NCBI RefSeq assembly: GCF_010093815.1
Contig: NW_022985556.1
Span: 1,099,183 to 1,163,182 of the forward strand
Origin: Pseudovirgaria hyperparasitica
Taxonomy: Eukaryota > Ascomycota > Dothideomycetes > Acrospermales > Acrospermaceae
Length of the DNA: 64,000 bases
Direction of reading: 5' to 3'
The notes under the pieces are model-generated. The model was not told the origin of the DNA. It saw only the letters and a program-made list of their open reading frames with translations, and ran no database searches. The position numbers were made by a program, and so were the translations under genes. Below, piece by piece: positions 9,922 to 21,797 of this stretch. Position 1 is the first letter of the stretch. The number at the start of each line of letters is the position of its first letter.

Positions 9922-12691
9922 ATGTTCGCAAACACAACAAATCATTCTTCGGGTGATGGAGATGGCCTTGCTGGACCGTCCGATCAACACTCTCCACCAT
10001 TGTCGGCCGGCCAAACCGCTCACCAGCAGCGCATCCGCCGAAGAAACAGATTGATCACTTCCTGTCTTGAGTGCCGTCGACGGAAATTGAAATGCGACAA
10101 GACCAGCCCTTGCGCAAACTGTGTGAAATTCAACCGCGATTGTTTGTTCCTTGCTCCCGCACTCGATCATGCCTCACAAGCAAAGATTGCGGAGATCAAG
10201 GAGAAGATGGGAACGCTGGAGAGGACCTTGGAAGAGGACGTCGCCCGGAAACGAGCAATCAAGCGTGAGATGTCAACGGGCGACCATATTCCCGGCCAGG
10301 ACCAAAGCAGTGATGAAGAGGGAACACCTCCCGAGGACGAGAAGGACCTTGAAATTAATACGCTCGCTCTCGATAATGTCGTCTACGGTGGTGAGCCAGA
10401 CGATGACGTCCAGGATCTTGGCATCCTCATTGGCAAAATGAGAATCACTGACAGGGTTGGTGGTTATTTCAGACCAAAGATGTATGAAGAGGTGCGTGCT
10501 CAGGCTTCTCTTCGAATCATTGCTGTACATGCACTTACGCGCGTATAGATGGCTGACACCTTGAGACGCCTCACTGGAATCGATACCGAGGAAGTGCCAC
10601 CAGCAATGCGTGATACCTCTGGCAGTCTGGTCGCCAGTGAATATGTCCCTCCAAACTCTAGCTTCTTTTTCGCACCGCCTATTCCTAGACAGCAGCCTCT
10701 ATCAGGCCAAAGGTCTACGGGCGCTTTTGGTTCGATCCCTATCATGCAGTATCTACCGCAGAGGGCTATGGCAGACAAGTTAATGTACCAGTATTGGCTC
10801 GCTGTGCATCCGCTGTGCCGAATTGTCCACAGGCCCTCCTTCGAGAGACAGTACGACATGTTTTGGCGGAACATGCACATTGGAATAGCGTCAAGGAATT
10901 CTTTCATGGCTCTACTATTTTCTCTACTCTTCTCTGCTGTAGTCAGCATGCCTGAGGATTCTGTCTACGAGACCTACACGGTAGAGAAGCAGCAACTTGT
11001 GGAGAACTTTAGAGAAGGAACTGAACTCGCGCTGTCTCAGGCAAATTTCTTAAGGAGTACACAGTTGGAAACTCTTCAAGCCTTCACTGCCTATATGGTA
11101 GGTTCATATCACTACCTAGTGTACCAACACTAACGCAAATTGTAGATCCCCCTGTGCAGAAGTGCAATCTCACGTGGTCATGCTGCGTTGACAGGGACTG
11201 CCATTCGTCTCGCCGAATGTATGGGTCTTCATCGTGACGGCTCAAATTTTGGAATTTCCCCAGTCGAGACGCATGTCCGGAGACTCGTGTGGTTTCAACT
11301 GTGCGCCTTGGACCTTCGAACGTGCGAGGCTTGCGGGCCCCGACCACAGATCCGCATGGACGACTACGATACGAAGTTCCCCCTGAACGTAGACGATGCG
11401 GATCTGGAATCTGCCACACCACCAGTAAAGGATTCTAACATGTTCACGGACGTTACATTGTCCCGCATTCGATTCGAATGCAACGAGATCCATCGTATGT
11501 TGTGGTTTGAACGGCCGAAAATAGGCAAAGGAAAAGTAACAATTACTTCTCTATTGGGTAAGTGTGAGAGGTTCAAACAGGCTATGGAGAAGAAGTACTA
11601 TTCCATGCTGAACCTCCATCTTCCCTTGCATTTCATGACACTGCAAGTCTACAAAATTCTGTCATTACGCCTACATGCTATGCTACTACATCGGTACGCA
11701 AGTAATGCCCAACGCGTAATGCCTGATAGATTGCGGAATATCATGATGAGCTCTGTCACACTGCTGATGGAACATGCAATTACCATTGAGACAAATCCTG
11801 CTCTCACCCCTTGGTCATGGTTGAGTGGTTAGTATATGTTCTCTACGAAGGACTTCACAGGCTAATCAAAGTAACAGGCGCTATGCAGCAGTGGCACGTT
11901 GCTCTACTTATGATGGGCGAGCTGTACGCGAAGCCTCCACCAAAAGCAGAAGAGGAACGTATCTGGAAGTCACTAGACTATGCTTTCGAGTTGCCACCCC
12001 ATCTAACGCCAATCGACAAGGTCAAGGTGGTACTAGGCGATCTTCGTGGGAAGAGTGAGGTGTATCAGCGCTTGCACCGGATACATATGCCGAAAATCCG
12101 TACTGAGCGGGAGTCTGAATACGTCAAGAAGATGGGCGAGAATGATCCGATTCGGCCATCAGTATCCCCGCCACCTGCCATAGTAGGCATGGCGACACCG
12201 ACCTTGAATCGACCGGCCAGTGCGGGATATCATAATCAAATACCTACGACAAGTGCAGGGATGAGCCTTGGAAATGCGACAGGAGCAATTGCCCCTACGG
12301 ACTTTCAATCTAATAATATGCATGGCTTTGGCGAGTCTTTTTATGCCCCACACACAGCACTGTCTCAACAGCCACACCTAGCAGGTATCATGAATTCCCC
12401 TCCAGGCTCAGATGGTAGCGCAAATCTTCCTGGACAAGTTATCAGTGGAGGCAGTCCTGGTGGTGAGGTGGTGATTGATATTGATTGGGTGAGTTACAAC
12501 CATGGATAGACCCTCAACACGGCCCAATGCTAACGCGAACTTAGAATGAATGGGATAAATTATTCCCGCAAGCACAAAATGCTGATCCAAACAATATTAA
12601 CATTCCGCCTTTCTCTTTTCCCGAGTCCATGGGTGGCAACCTGAGCTGGCAATACCCACCAGGACAATATCCACCACAACAAGGATTCTGA
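9922..12691 (+). CDS. Zn(II)2Cys6 transcription factor with fungal-specific middle domain
   Basis: Fungal binuclear zinc-cluster regulator; the target genes are not identifiable. Exons are 9922-10491, 10549-11097, 11146-11827, 11878-12488 and 12545-12691 (introns 57, 48, 50 and 56 nt), giving 852 aa. The zinc cluster is a perfect CX2CX6CX5CX2CX6C from Cys48 to Cys74 (CLECRRRKLKCDK...). It is followed by a linker and coiled coil around 85-115 (QAKIAEIKEKMGTLERTL), then an acidic stretch near 128-150. The fungal_trans domain spans about 245-500, with YQYWLAVHPLCRIVHRPSFE and the classic AIRLAECMGLHRDG motif. The C-terminus is polar and Pro/Gln-rich, ending in YPPGQYPPQQGF. Each intron contains a plausible branch point and all junctions keep frame. 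It is tail-to-tail with the thioesterase gene. Confidence 0.9.
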
Positions 12692-12775
12692 GCTCAAGGC
12701 ATGAATGGTCGCCAGTATTATGATGTGATATATGATAAAGTTCTAAGCACCTTCCTCGAAAAGGCAGGTTCCGGT

Positions 12776-13578
12776 TTACTCTAACGGTGGTACTACCTTC
12801 TCCAGCCATGTGCAAAGATCTCTCAGCTCCCGTGCGTTCGCAGTATGAGCCAGATCCTCATATTCATGCACCTCTACTGCGTCGTCTTTGAAGCCAAATT
12901 CCTTAAATTTGTCGATACATAGGGTCAGAAACCTCCTCGGCACAGCAAAGTCCTTCTGTCCGCGAACCAGAAACACCGGCACATGGCCGACCTCAGACGG
13001 CAGATCATTTTCGCTCCGGAGCGCCTGCATGCGATTGATCAAGGGAAAATAGCCGCTAAGACACACGAGGCCAGCGAGTTTGTCGGCATATTTGCGCGAC
13101 GTGAGGCCTGTCAGCAGCGCCATTGCACATCCCTGGCTGAAGCCGGCCAACACAATGCGGTTAGGTGGAACACCTCTCGAGGTGAGGCCGTCGATTAAGC
13201 TTTCGATGTACTTCATGGACAGAAGCATGCCGTCTTCGTCCTCGTCTTCCTCGAGTTCAGGGCGGGAAGGTGCGGTCGCAAGCAGGCGGACTTGCCGATA
13301 CCAGGCCTTTTGCATGGCGTCACGGTTCTCTGTCGCCTCTGGGAATATCCATTGCATATACGGGAGTTTGTTGCCTCCCTGGAATTGGTCGGCTATATCT
13401 GAATTCTGTTAGTACGAAAGGCCCTGATGCTCTCCTCTTGTCAGCACAGGTACATACTTTCCCACCCAGCAGCATCATCACCCAGACCATGCATGAATAT
13501 GATGGCTGCGCCATGAGAAGGGTTCTGGGGTGGTGAGACGGCAGGCTTGATGATTGGGGGCTCGCGCTCAGAGGTCAT
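12776..13578 (-). CDS. acyl-protein thioesterase 1 (alpha/beta hydrolase)
   Basis: Serine hydrolase of the APT1/lysophospholipase II family, which removes palmitate from S-acylated cytosolic proteins such as Ras and G-alpha. Exons are complement(13458-13578) and complement(12776-13398), intron 59 nt, giving 247 aa, the usual size. The oxyanion-region motif FMHGLGDDAAGWE is at about 28-40. The nucleophile is Ser128 in GFSQG, the acid is Asp190 in GQKDFAVP and the base is His225 in EDLAHTA. The loop before the nucleophile strand carries an unusual acidic insert (ELEEDEDEDG, about 88-97). The stop lies 84 bp from the stop of the zinc-cluster gene, so the two mRNAs probably overlap at their 3' ends. 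Confidence 0.92.
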
Positions 13579-13738
13579 GTTGGTATTTAGGGGCTATCTA
13601 TGAGGTTGGGTACGATTTATGTAGATACGACTGAAGATAAGCACAGAAAATCCAAATTCATATATTCAAGTCTGGAATGATATAGAGCATCTTCACCTAC
13701 TTTAGGTTACCTAAGTACTATGACGTTGTGGTTCTATT

Positions 13739-13746
13739 ACCGCGGA
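13739..13746. repeat. left 8-bp target-site duplication of the hAT element
   Basis: ACCGCGGA immediately precedes the element and is repeated exactly at 14363-14370. Eight bases is the duplication length typical of hAT transposases. Confidence 0.85.
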
Positions 13747-14362
13747 CAGAGTTCCTATCAATCAGTCCAACTTCAATTCTGCCTCTCCAGAATTGACTCA
13801 GTCCAGTTCAACTGAGGCCTCTTGCCAAGGGTTGGATCTTCAGTCCAATTCAATTCTAGGGTAGGATTGAGTTGCTAATAGTTGAGTTGAACTGAAGTTA
13901 TATATAGATAGGTATATTGGTAGATATCCTCTTAAGGTTAGGTGATTCGACGAGATTCATTATGAGAATGTCACGTGATATGTCACGTGATGTGTCATGT
14001 GACTTTCTCGGGTACATTAGGTAAGCTATCATGTGATAGGTCACGTGACTTTCACGCGACTTATCATCACTCTCTCATGTATAAAACCACATAAAGTCTC
14101 TATACTAATAGCTATATATAAATAATATGAATATAGTCTCTTTTAAGCTTATTATTCACTCATATTAAGAATTACTATATAGGTAATATAGATATATAGC
14201 CTTAAAATACTAAATTTTATGCATCTTTAAGACTTTTAGCTAATCTTACTAATATACTTCAGTCCAGTCCAGTTCAACTTCAATTCTACTACTAGGATTA
14301 ACAGTCCAGTTCAATTCAACTAGAGGCCCAAAATTGAACTGAACTGATTGATAGGAAGTCTG
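13747..14362. mobile_element. non-autonomous hAT-type DNA transposon (MITE), 616 bp
   Basis: The ends are inverted repeats: 13747-13781 and the complement of 14328-14362 match at about 30 of 35 positions, starting CAGASTTCCTATCAATCAG. Most mismatches are C/T or A/G. A perfect 8-bp direct duplication (ACCGCGGA) flanks both ends. Inside each end there are several subterminal copies, in both orientations, of a CAGTCCARTTCAAYT-like motif, as is usual for hAT elements. The interior is AT-rich and holds no ORF, so it needs a transposase from elsewhere. A run of six TCACGTGA-like octamers lies at 13971-14059. The element sits between the acyl-protein thioesterase and TAF1 genes. Confidence 0.85.
13971..14059. 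repeat. run of TCACGTGA-like palindromes inside the MITE
   Basis: TCACGTGA occurs at 13971-13978, 13983-13990 and 14041-14048. One-base variants occur at 13995-14002 and 14029-14036 (TCATGTGA) and at 14052-14059 (TCACGCGA). The octamer contains the CACGTG E-box bound by bHLH factors such as Cbf1. Confidence 0.7.
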
Positions 14363-14370
14363 ACCGCGGA
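14363..14370. repeat. right 8-bp target-site duplication of the hAT element
   Basis: ACCGCGGA, identical to 13739-13746. Confidence 0.85.
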
Positions 14371-15149
14371 TGAACGGAAAGAGACATCACGTGGATCTGA
14401 TTCAAATCCTTAAGACTGAGTCAACTAAAAACCTACCATTCATTATACGGAGAGATGCTTCCTTGCATACCAGAGCCAGATTGGGATCGACTATACCCAG
14501 GAAAGTTAAAACTTCAATGTTGTCGACGAAAGAGAACTTAGAGAAGCTTCGAAATGGATACTAATCTACAATGATGCCACTCTGGTGATAGTATGTATAT
14601 ATGATCATATCGGAGATATCAAATTTGTATGCGTCGTAGGCGGTACCTTTAATAGTTCGACATAGTAATTGTTTATTGTTGCCTGCTTAGCAAGATGTCA
14701 AATAACATTATTGGTGAAGAGGTGAAGCATAATGGCTATATAAACCGATGAAGCCCCGACGCTACGCCCAATCCGGATCCGTGGCGATGGGGACCCAGTC
14801 TACTGTCAAGCTAGCGCGTGTGCAGCAATTCACTTTCAAGGTCTGTTGCTATTCAGTAACAGTCATTGTCCAGATGCGCCTGCCGCCGCGTTCGTTTGCT
14901 CGCGACCCCGCAGATGACTCTTTCTTCACCGCAAGAGGGAGATTGGTCAGGTCTCGGAGAAGTTAAAGCTGTACGTACTGCACATCACCACCTCCATTTC
15001 CACCACTTTCACTGCTGTCGCCGACATAAAACCCATCGCCTACATTAGCTTATACCTGCCCAGAAAGACTCGTACGCTCGCTGCTGAAAGCTTGCGATCC
15101 TACTGCTCGGCACGTCTCACTCATATATCGTTCACCCAGTTTTGCAACA
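14371..15149. other. intergenic: upstream region of TAF1
   Basis: No gene is supported. The small ORFs at 14370-14564 and 14748-15048 resemble nothing known. The last 200 bp are the pyrimidine-rich promoter/leader of TAF1. Confidence 0.5.
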
Positions 15150-18100
15150 ATGCCTCACGCTGTTCTTGATGACGACGGGATCGACGCCCGCGACGACGAG
15201 CTCATCGCCAGCCTCTTGAACACCGACGCTCAAGATGTCGACCAACTTGACTTTAGCAGAGAGCTCGAACCGGGCGAGAAAGCCGATGATGCTCAGGACT
15301 TTGAGGATATTGGAGACGATGACTTGGCCGACGATGAGGACGAGATCGTGCCAAACCCGGACAGAGTTGATATGAATGGACACTCTTTCGATGATACGCA
15401 AGACGGTGCGGATGGTATCTTTGACGACGGCTTCGACGCTCTTTTCGATGATGCGCCTTCTCCCCCAACGGACGGCACGGCTACACAGAAGGTTGTCGGG
15501 AACGAAGACGACAAAGATGATCTACATGGGCTGTTCGAAGACGAAGACGATCATAATACTGACCAAGCTAATGGAATCGCTCCCATATCTCACAACGCGA
15601 CCCAGCTTGAGGACGAAGAGAAGGAGGATTCAGATTTGGCAGACGAAACTCAAGGGCCTTCACCAAATCCTGTAGACGACGGAAGTCTGGACCATATCGA
15701 GGACCCAGCCGAGAGAGCGCAACTCCTGGAACAGCTTGAGTTATTCGGCTTTCACCGCGACAGGCAGACTCGGACTGTCACGGCGGATATTCCACCGCCA
15801 CCTGAGACCGACAAGGAACTGTTCCGCACAATCTTCCCACTGTTCGAGGAAGACAAACCTGTCAGGTGGAAGAAAGTGCTACCCCAGAAACGTGCATATT
15901 TCGTTGGCAAACAGCCTCTCAAACCACCAAAGTCGATTCAGCCATCCAAGGTGACCCTTGATCTTATGCCGGACCAGGAGAAATTGTTCAGGCTGCCACC
16001 TTCGACCACTGCACCAACAAAAACCCGAGCCGAGGAAGCTGCACAAAGAGGACTAATTCTCGTTACAACCCATGATACACAGGATAAGGAAGAGGAAGAG
16101 TCAGATGTAGATGATATGGACGATAACGAGCCCGTTGGTGGCTTTAGATGGCAAGACCTAGAAGTCGTTTGTGCAGACTGGGACCTCTCAAGCTCAAGTG
16201 ATGCATCTGAATATGGCGATATTGTACTACCTCCTGCTAAGAAGCAGAAGGGAAACCAGATGGACCAGAGTGGGCTTTTACACCGTTTCTACGAGGATTT
16301 TCCTTCGCTTGAGGACCCTGAAGCTACAACTGCGAAACTGGCGACTAAGATTACTTTGGATATGAACGATCCACATTTAATGCTCCACGAAATGGACGCC
16401 AATATTACCCCTCGAATACCTCGCAAACCTGGACTGGAATTCAAGCGAGACGTGAGCGGAAGTTTCACTCGTGCGCTATCTAAACGATTCAATATCTCTA
16501 ATGACGAGGCTTACGACGCCCTCAAAGAGAACCACCACAACAACAAGGTTCGCCACCTCATCGGCACCGAGAGCCTCGAACACGCAACACCGGCATTACG
16601 GCTACAGTTCCCATTCTACAAGGTGAAGATGAGTGCTCGAGAATGTCGGTCTTTCCACAGACCCCAAATGCATTTTAAGGCCCCCGAGCTAGCTAAAGTT
16701 ACGAAAAATCGTCGCGTAAAGCGAAAGCTGCTAAAGGGCCTATCTGCGAAGGAGATCTACGCTACATCCGACAGTCTTTCTTTAGCAGATAATTCCGACA
16801 TGATTCTCTTCGAGTACTCCGAGGAGCAACCTATGATGATGTCGAATTTCGGAATGCATAGTCGTCTCATCAACTATTACAAGCGAAAAGATGATGCGGA
16901 TACGCAGAGGCCGAAGAAAGAGCTTGGTGAAACATCCGTATTATTACCACAAGACGATAGTCCATTTTCCAAATTCGGCACAGTGGAACCTGGCGAGATG
17001 ACTTCAGCACTGAGCAATCAGATGTTCCGCGCTCCTGTATTCCAACACGAGCCGAAGAACAGTGATTTCCTGATCATTCGGAGCACTACCGGAGAGAACG
17101 GCCATAGTTGGCATGTGAGGAACATCTCAAACCTGATGGTCGTTGGCCAACAGTTTCCCAATATGGAGATACCTGGAACTCATTCGCGCAAAGTGACTGA
17201 AGCTGCCAAGAACCGATTGAAGATGATTGCGTACCGGATATACCGTAGTAATTCTCGCCGGAAGGTCAAGGGCGCTCTTCTTAGCAATGAAATGATACGA
17301 GAGCATCTTCCTGGAACAGACATCGCCCAGAACCGTGGAAAGCTGAGAGAGTTCATGCAGTACGACAAAGAACGTGCCTCCTGGAATCCTAACCCCGCTG
17401 AATACACAGACGACGCACCTGTCGAATCGCTTCGAAAGATAGTTCCGGAAACAATCTGCCTACTGGACGCCACACAAGTCGGAGCCCAGTATCTGCAAGA
17501 CGCAGGTTATAACAAAACTGATAATGATCAAGAGGACGTCGACGAAGACGGCGAGACTATGGAGGAGCAGATGGCGCCCTGGCAGCTCACCAAGAATTTC
17601 TTGAATGCTGCAGCTGGCAAGGCCATGGTCGAGATTCATGGGCCTGGCGACCCTACTGGATGTTCCGAGGCTTTCAGTTTCATCAAAGTTTCAATGAAAG
17701 GTGGCTTTCGTGCACTGGGTGAGAGTATCGAGGACCAGCTCGATGCTCAGAAAAAGAAAGCAAACAGTGGGCATAATTACAACGTGGCCACTCAAGAACA
17801 GAAGTACAGAGAGGCCATAACGAGAACTTGGAATGCCCAAAAACAGAGCCTCAGTTCAACCGTTGAACAAGAAGGCTTTGATGCAGATGGCGTGGACAAT
17901 GTCGAGGAAGTGGTTGATAACGGTCGAGAACCTACGCCACATCACGTGGGCGGGTCCCAGTATGGGACGCCCATGCGCAACGACGATGATACTATGAGTC
18001 AATTCAGTAGACTTAGCCGATCCAGCCAGAAAGGCAAGATGCTGAAAATCACGCGGACGGTGCTTGATACGTATGGGAACCCGAAGACAGAGCGCGAGGT

Positions 18101-18601
18101 TATCAAAAACCCCCGGGTCATTCGAGAGTACCTGAAAAGGCAAAGCGCCGCCCACCTCGAAGACATTAAGAAAGATTTATTCAATCTGAAGCCCACGGGT
18201 GATGAGGCCAAAGATGCTTTGCGAGAGAGAGCGTAAGATTGCGTCTTGACCTTTCATCTCAGCCATAGCTAACATCCGTGTAGTCTTCGCGACGAACTTC
18301 TGCGTCTTGAGCGCAACCAAGAACGCCGCATGGGCCGCGAGAAAGCCAAGGGTGTCTACAACCCATCTAATTCCGACTCTCCTGGTACAGGAAAGCACGT
18401 TGGTACCCACCGCAAGTGTAAGCGCTGTGGTAAAGCTGGTCATATTAGTACTAACAAGAAGTAAGTTTTATTCTCTCTCTCCTCCCGGCGAAAGGATCAT
18501 AAGTATGCTGACGCAACTTCAACAGGCTCTGCCCAATGCAAAACGGCACGATCCAGGGACCCGAGGATTCTGATGCTGCGTTTCCTATGCCCACTATATA
18601 A
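15150..18601 (+). CDS. TAF1: TFIID subunit 1 (TAF1)
   Basis: Largest subunit of the general transcription factor TFIID and scaffold of the TAF complex in the nucleus. Exons are 15150-18232, 18284-18460 and 18526-18601 (introns 51 and 65 nt), giving 1111 aa. The first 200 residues are very acidic (DDDLADDEDE and similar), as in the TAND region that binds TBP. The central TAF1 domain (DUF3591) runs from roughly 420 to 900, with HLMLHEMDANITPRIPRKPG, ILFEYSEEQP, PMMMSNFGM and SDFLIIRSTTGENGHSWHVR. The C-terminus has a zinc knuckle, Cys1073/Cys1076/His1081/Cys1089 (CKRCGKAGHISTNKKLC), which is split by the last intron between NKK and LCP. There are no bromodomains, as expected for fungal TAF1. 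The ATG at 15150 opens the long frame. Confidence 0.93.
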
Positions 18602-19313
18602 TCGCCTCTCCCACCTCTATACGCGTAGCTTCACGTCTTGTTTTCCTGAATTTTCATTCTGCATGCAGATGTTTCGACCTCCTTGGCGTTGATACGGTGT
18701 AACATGGCGCAGTAATTGGACTAAAAGGTCAGCTATTGTTACAGTTTGACAGCGAGCTACGCCGGTCGGCTCGTGGGAAGTCCCGCCTTTGAAATATATA
18801 AGGCCTGGTCTTTGATCGGAAATGAATCGCACCATTCAGCAGTGAAGATGTAAGATAGGTATTCGTCTTTCCAATTCAGTAGCGATCACTGGTGGATTGC
18901 GACGGTGAATGAAACGGGCTGCGTGCAATATTTACGCATGAGGACGACTCGAATGCAGAGCGAGCATTGTTATTACCATATAGGTTAGATTAACTCAGTA
19001 CAGTAAACCTTGTGTGCGATACCAAATGTGTCCGATATCTGCCCCATTGGTGGCTGATGCGGCCTATTGCGGCAGCTTAATTATCTGTTCAAATAGTTGA
19101 TGTCGGTGATTATGTAAGATCCTTTCCCGTGCCAAGACCACCTGGTGATGGCGAACCGCTTGCGGCTCATGCTTCAGAGCCGCGTCGAAGCTCTGATCTC
19201 CTGTACTCCATCACTTGAACACAACACTCACTCAACACGATTTCTTTACGCGCGCTCTCGACTCTCCTGTAACCGCTGTCCTCCTCGACTCTATCTCAGC
19301 TCCACAAGCAGCC
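18602..19313. other. intergenic: TAF1 3' end and RPT3 promoter
   Basis: No coding region or RNA gene recognised. I looked for the yeast proteasome element GGTGGCAAA and found no exact copy. Confidence 0.5.
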
Positions 19314-20676
19314 ATGGCCGACGTCGCCGTAGAGAATCCGGCGAACCAAGTCCATCCTCACAAGAAGCAACTACCTTCATCTATACCCAACTTTGAATCG
19401 TTAGAGGGCTTTTCAACGGACGGTGATGAATACTCCACATTCAAGAAGCTTCAGAGACAGCTAGAGTATGTCTTCAACGAGCTCAAGAGTATCGACATAC
19501 GTGCTAACAAAGCGGACAGATACATTCAGCTCCAGGAAGAATACATCAAGGATGAGCAAAGGAGTTTGAAGCGTGAGCTCATTCGAGCGCAGGAGGAGAT
19601 AAAGCGCATTCAATCTGTGCCGCTGGTGATTGGGCAGTTCATGGAGGCTATTGACCAAAAGTGTGTTACGCAATAATGCTTGAAGCTATCTCGCTGACCT
19701 TCATAGTACGGGGATTGTACAATCGTCGACAGGGTCTAATTATGTCGTCCGGATCCTATCTACGCTCGACCGCGAACTTCTCAAGCCCTCCTCGTCTGTC
19801 GCCCTCCACCGCCACTCCAATGCTCTAGTCGATATTCTACCCCCAGAGGCCGACTCCTCGATAGCAATGCTCGGTGCCGACGAGAAGCCCGATGTCACAT
19901 ATGCGGACGTAGGAGGTCTGGATATGCAAAAGCAGGAGATTAGAGAAGCAGTCGAGCTGCCACTCACACACTTCGATCTGTACAAGCAGATCGGTATTGA
20001 CCCGCCACGCGGTGTACTGCTGTACGGTCCCCCGGGTACCGGCAAGACAATGCTGGTCAAGGCCGTCGCGAACAGCACAACTGCATCATTCATTCGAGTT
20101 GTTGGCTCCGAATTTGTGCAAAAGTACCTCGGTGAAGGACCCCGCATGGTGCGTGACGTCTTCCGCATGGCACGCGAGAACTCGCCTGCGATTATCTTCA
20201 TCGACGAAATCGACGCCATCGCCACGAAACGTTTCGATGCACAGACCGGTGCCGATCGCGAGGTCCAACGTATCCTACTCGAGCTGCTGAATCAGATGGA
20301 CGGTTTCGATCAGACCTCCAACGTCAAGGTCATCATGGCAACGAATCGTGCCGACACGCTCGATCCCGCCCTGCTGCGTCCCGGTCGTCTGGACCGAAAG
20401 ATTGAATTCCCTTCTCTGCGCGACCGCCGCGAACGACGCTTGATCTTCAGCACTATTGCCAGCAAGATGAGTCTGAGTCCCGAGGTCGATCTGGACAGTC
20501 TGATTGTGCGGAACGATCCGCTCAGCGGTGCCATTATTGCGGCGATCATGCAAGAGGCCGGGCTGAGGGCGGTGCGGAAGAATAGGTACAACATCATCCA
20601 GAGCGATCTGGAGGATGCGTATGCCAGCCAGGTCAAGGGTGCGCAGGAGGCTGACAAGTTCGACTTTTACAAGTAG
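19314..20676 (+). CDS. RPT3: 26S proteasome regulatory ATPase Rpt3 (subunit 6B)
   Basis: AAA+ ATPase of the 19S base that unfolds substrates and opens the 20S gate. Exons are 19314-19660 and 19707-20676 with a 46-nt GTGTGT-AG intron, giving 438 aa. The N-terminal coiled coil is about 45-110 ([20 protein letters not shown]). The OB domain includes [20 protein letters not shown]. Walker A GPPGTGKT is at 223-230, Walker B IIFIDE at 278-283, and the second region of homology contains [20 protein letters not shown]. The protein ends in FDFYK, giving the hydrophobic-Tyr-X tail that docks into the 20S ring. The start at 19314 (GCAGCCATGG) fits the family; an in-frame ATG at 19215 would add 33 unconserved residues. 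Confidence 0.95.
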
Positions 20677-21480
20677 AGAGAGAAAGAGTAGACAGGGCGG
20701 GGCGGGGGAGCAAGGTTGGATGAGGAGAGAGGTTCTGCATAGACTTACTTTGATAGCAAACAGCCTGCCGACGCGTTCCGGAGGCACTGTAATATACACA
20801 GAATCATCACGCACTTCAATCGTAATATCGCCACCCCTTTCCATCCCCAAATCAATCTCAGACTCGCGGGTGTAGGCCAAAGTGTATCTTGCTGCTCAGG
20901 CGGTGTTCAAGTCATATTCACTTCACATCCACAAAACCCGGCAGCTTTCAGTCGACCGATCAAGTAATCACACACAGACACATAGACAGAGCATATCTCA
21001 ATAGACCTAATTCTATTACCCATATGAACACTCATACACACACTCTCCCCGCTCTCCCCTTCCCCCCTTTCCAAACCTAAACGCTACCCATCTCCCTCCT
21101 TCCCAGATCCCGCAAGGAAGGCGGCCCAAAAGGTCATACATGAGTAAAATGGCACTGCTCTGCACATACACATATGCGACTAGGTAGTTTATGACGATGA
21201 CGAAGATAATGACGACGATAATGACGACGACAACAATGACGATAAATGATGATGGATAAAACACAGAAAAAACCCACACGGGACAATGATGACGGTTGGT
21301 ATCAAGGGGGTTAAAAAAAAACAATAAAAAAAAATACTCACAAGAAACAATAGGATACAAACAACCACAATCCCATTCTCAACTACAATCGAATCTTCAC
21401 ACACGCACGATACGCTACGCTACACACAAACTATATTGCACGCACGCTACGCACTACCTATACCACACACCCACAAAGAA

Positions 21481-21522
21481 GGACAGGACAGGACAGGACA
21501 GGACAGGACAGGACAGGACAGG
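21481..21522 (+). repeat. (GGACA)n pentanucleotide microsatellite
   Basis: About eight uninterrupted copies of GGACA, with a shorter run of the same unit near 21665. Confidence 0.9.
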
Positions 21523-21761
21523 CACGAAGAACAAGCAAGCATGTAACGCAGTAAGTAACGCAGTAGGTAACGCAGTACGCAGTAGATAGGTAGGTAGGTA
21601 CGTAGCCATTTCCCCAAGCAAAGCAAAGCCTAGCCTAGGAAATGATATGATATGCCAAGATAAGACAGGACAGGACAGGACAGGCTACAAGGCATGAAAA
21701 CAGCCGTTTTGGTTATCTCCCCGCCCTCCGGCCCAAAAAAAACCGAGTAGACGAGCGGTGG

Positions 21762-21762
<1 letters not shown>

Positions 21763-21797
<35 letters not shown>
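21763..21797 (+). repeat. (GAT)n trinucleotide microsatellite
   Basis: About 12 copies of GAT; a second tract of about 10 copies is at 22128-22158. Confidence 0.9.

Noticed and set aside
19215-19313. Upstream in-frame ATG of RPT3
   Set aside because: It adds 33 residues not expected in the family; the ATG at 19314 has a better context and starts at the normal place.
18602-19313. Rpn4-type proteasome element upstream of RPT3
   Set aside because: Only loose resemblance to GGTGGCAAA (for example GATGGCGAA near 19147); not enough to call.
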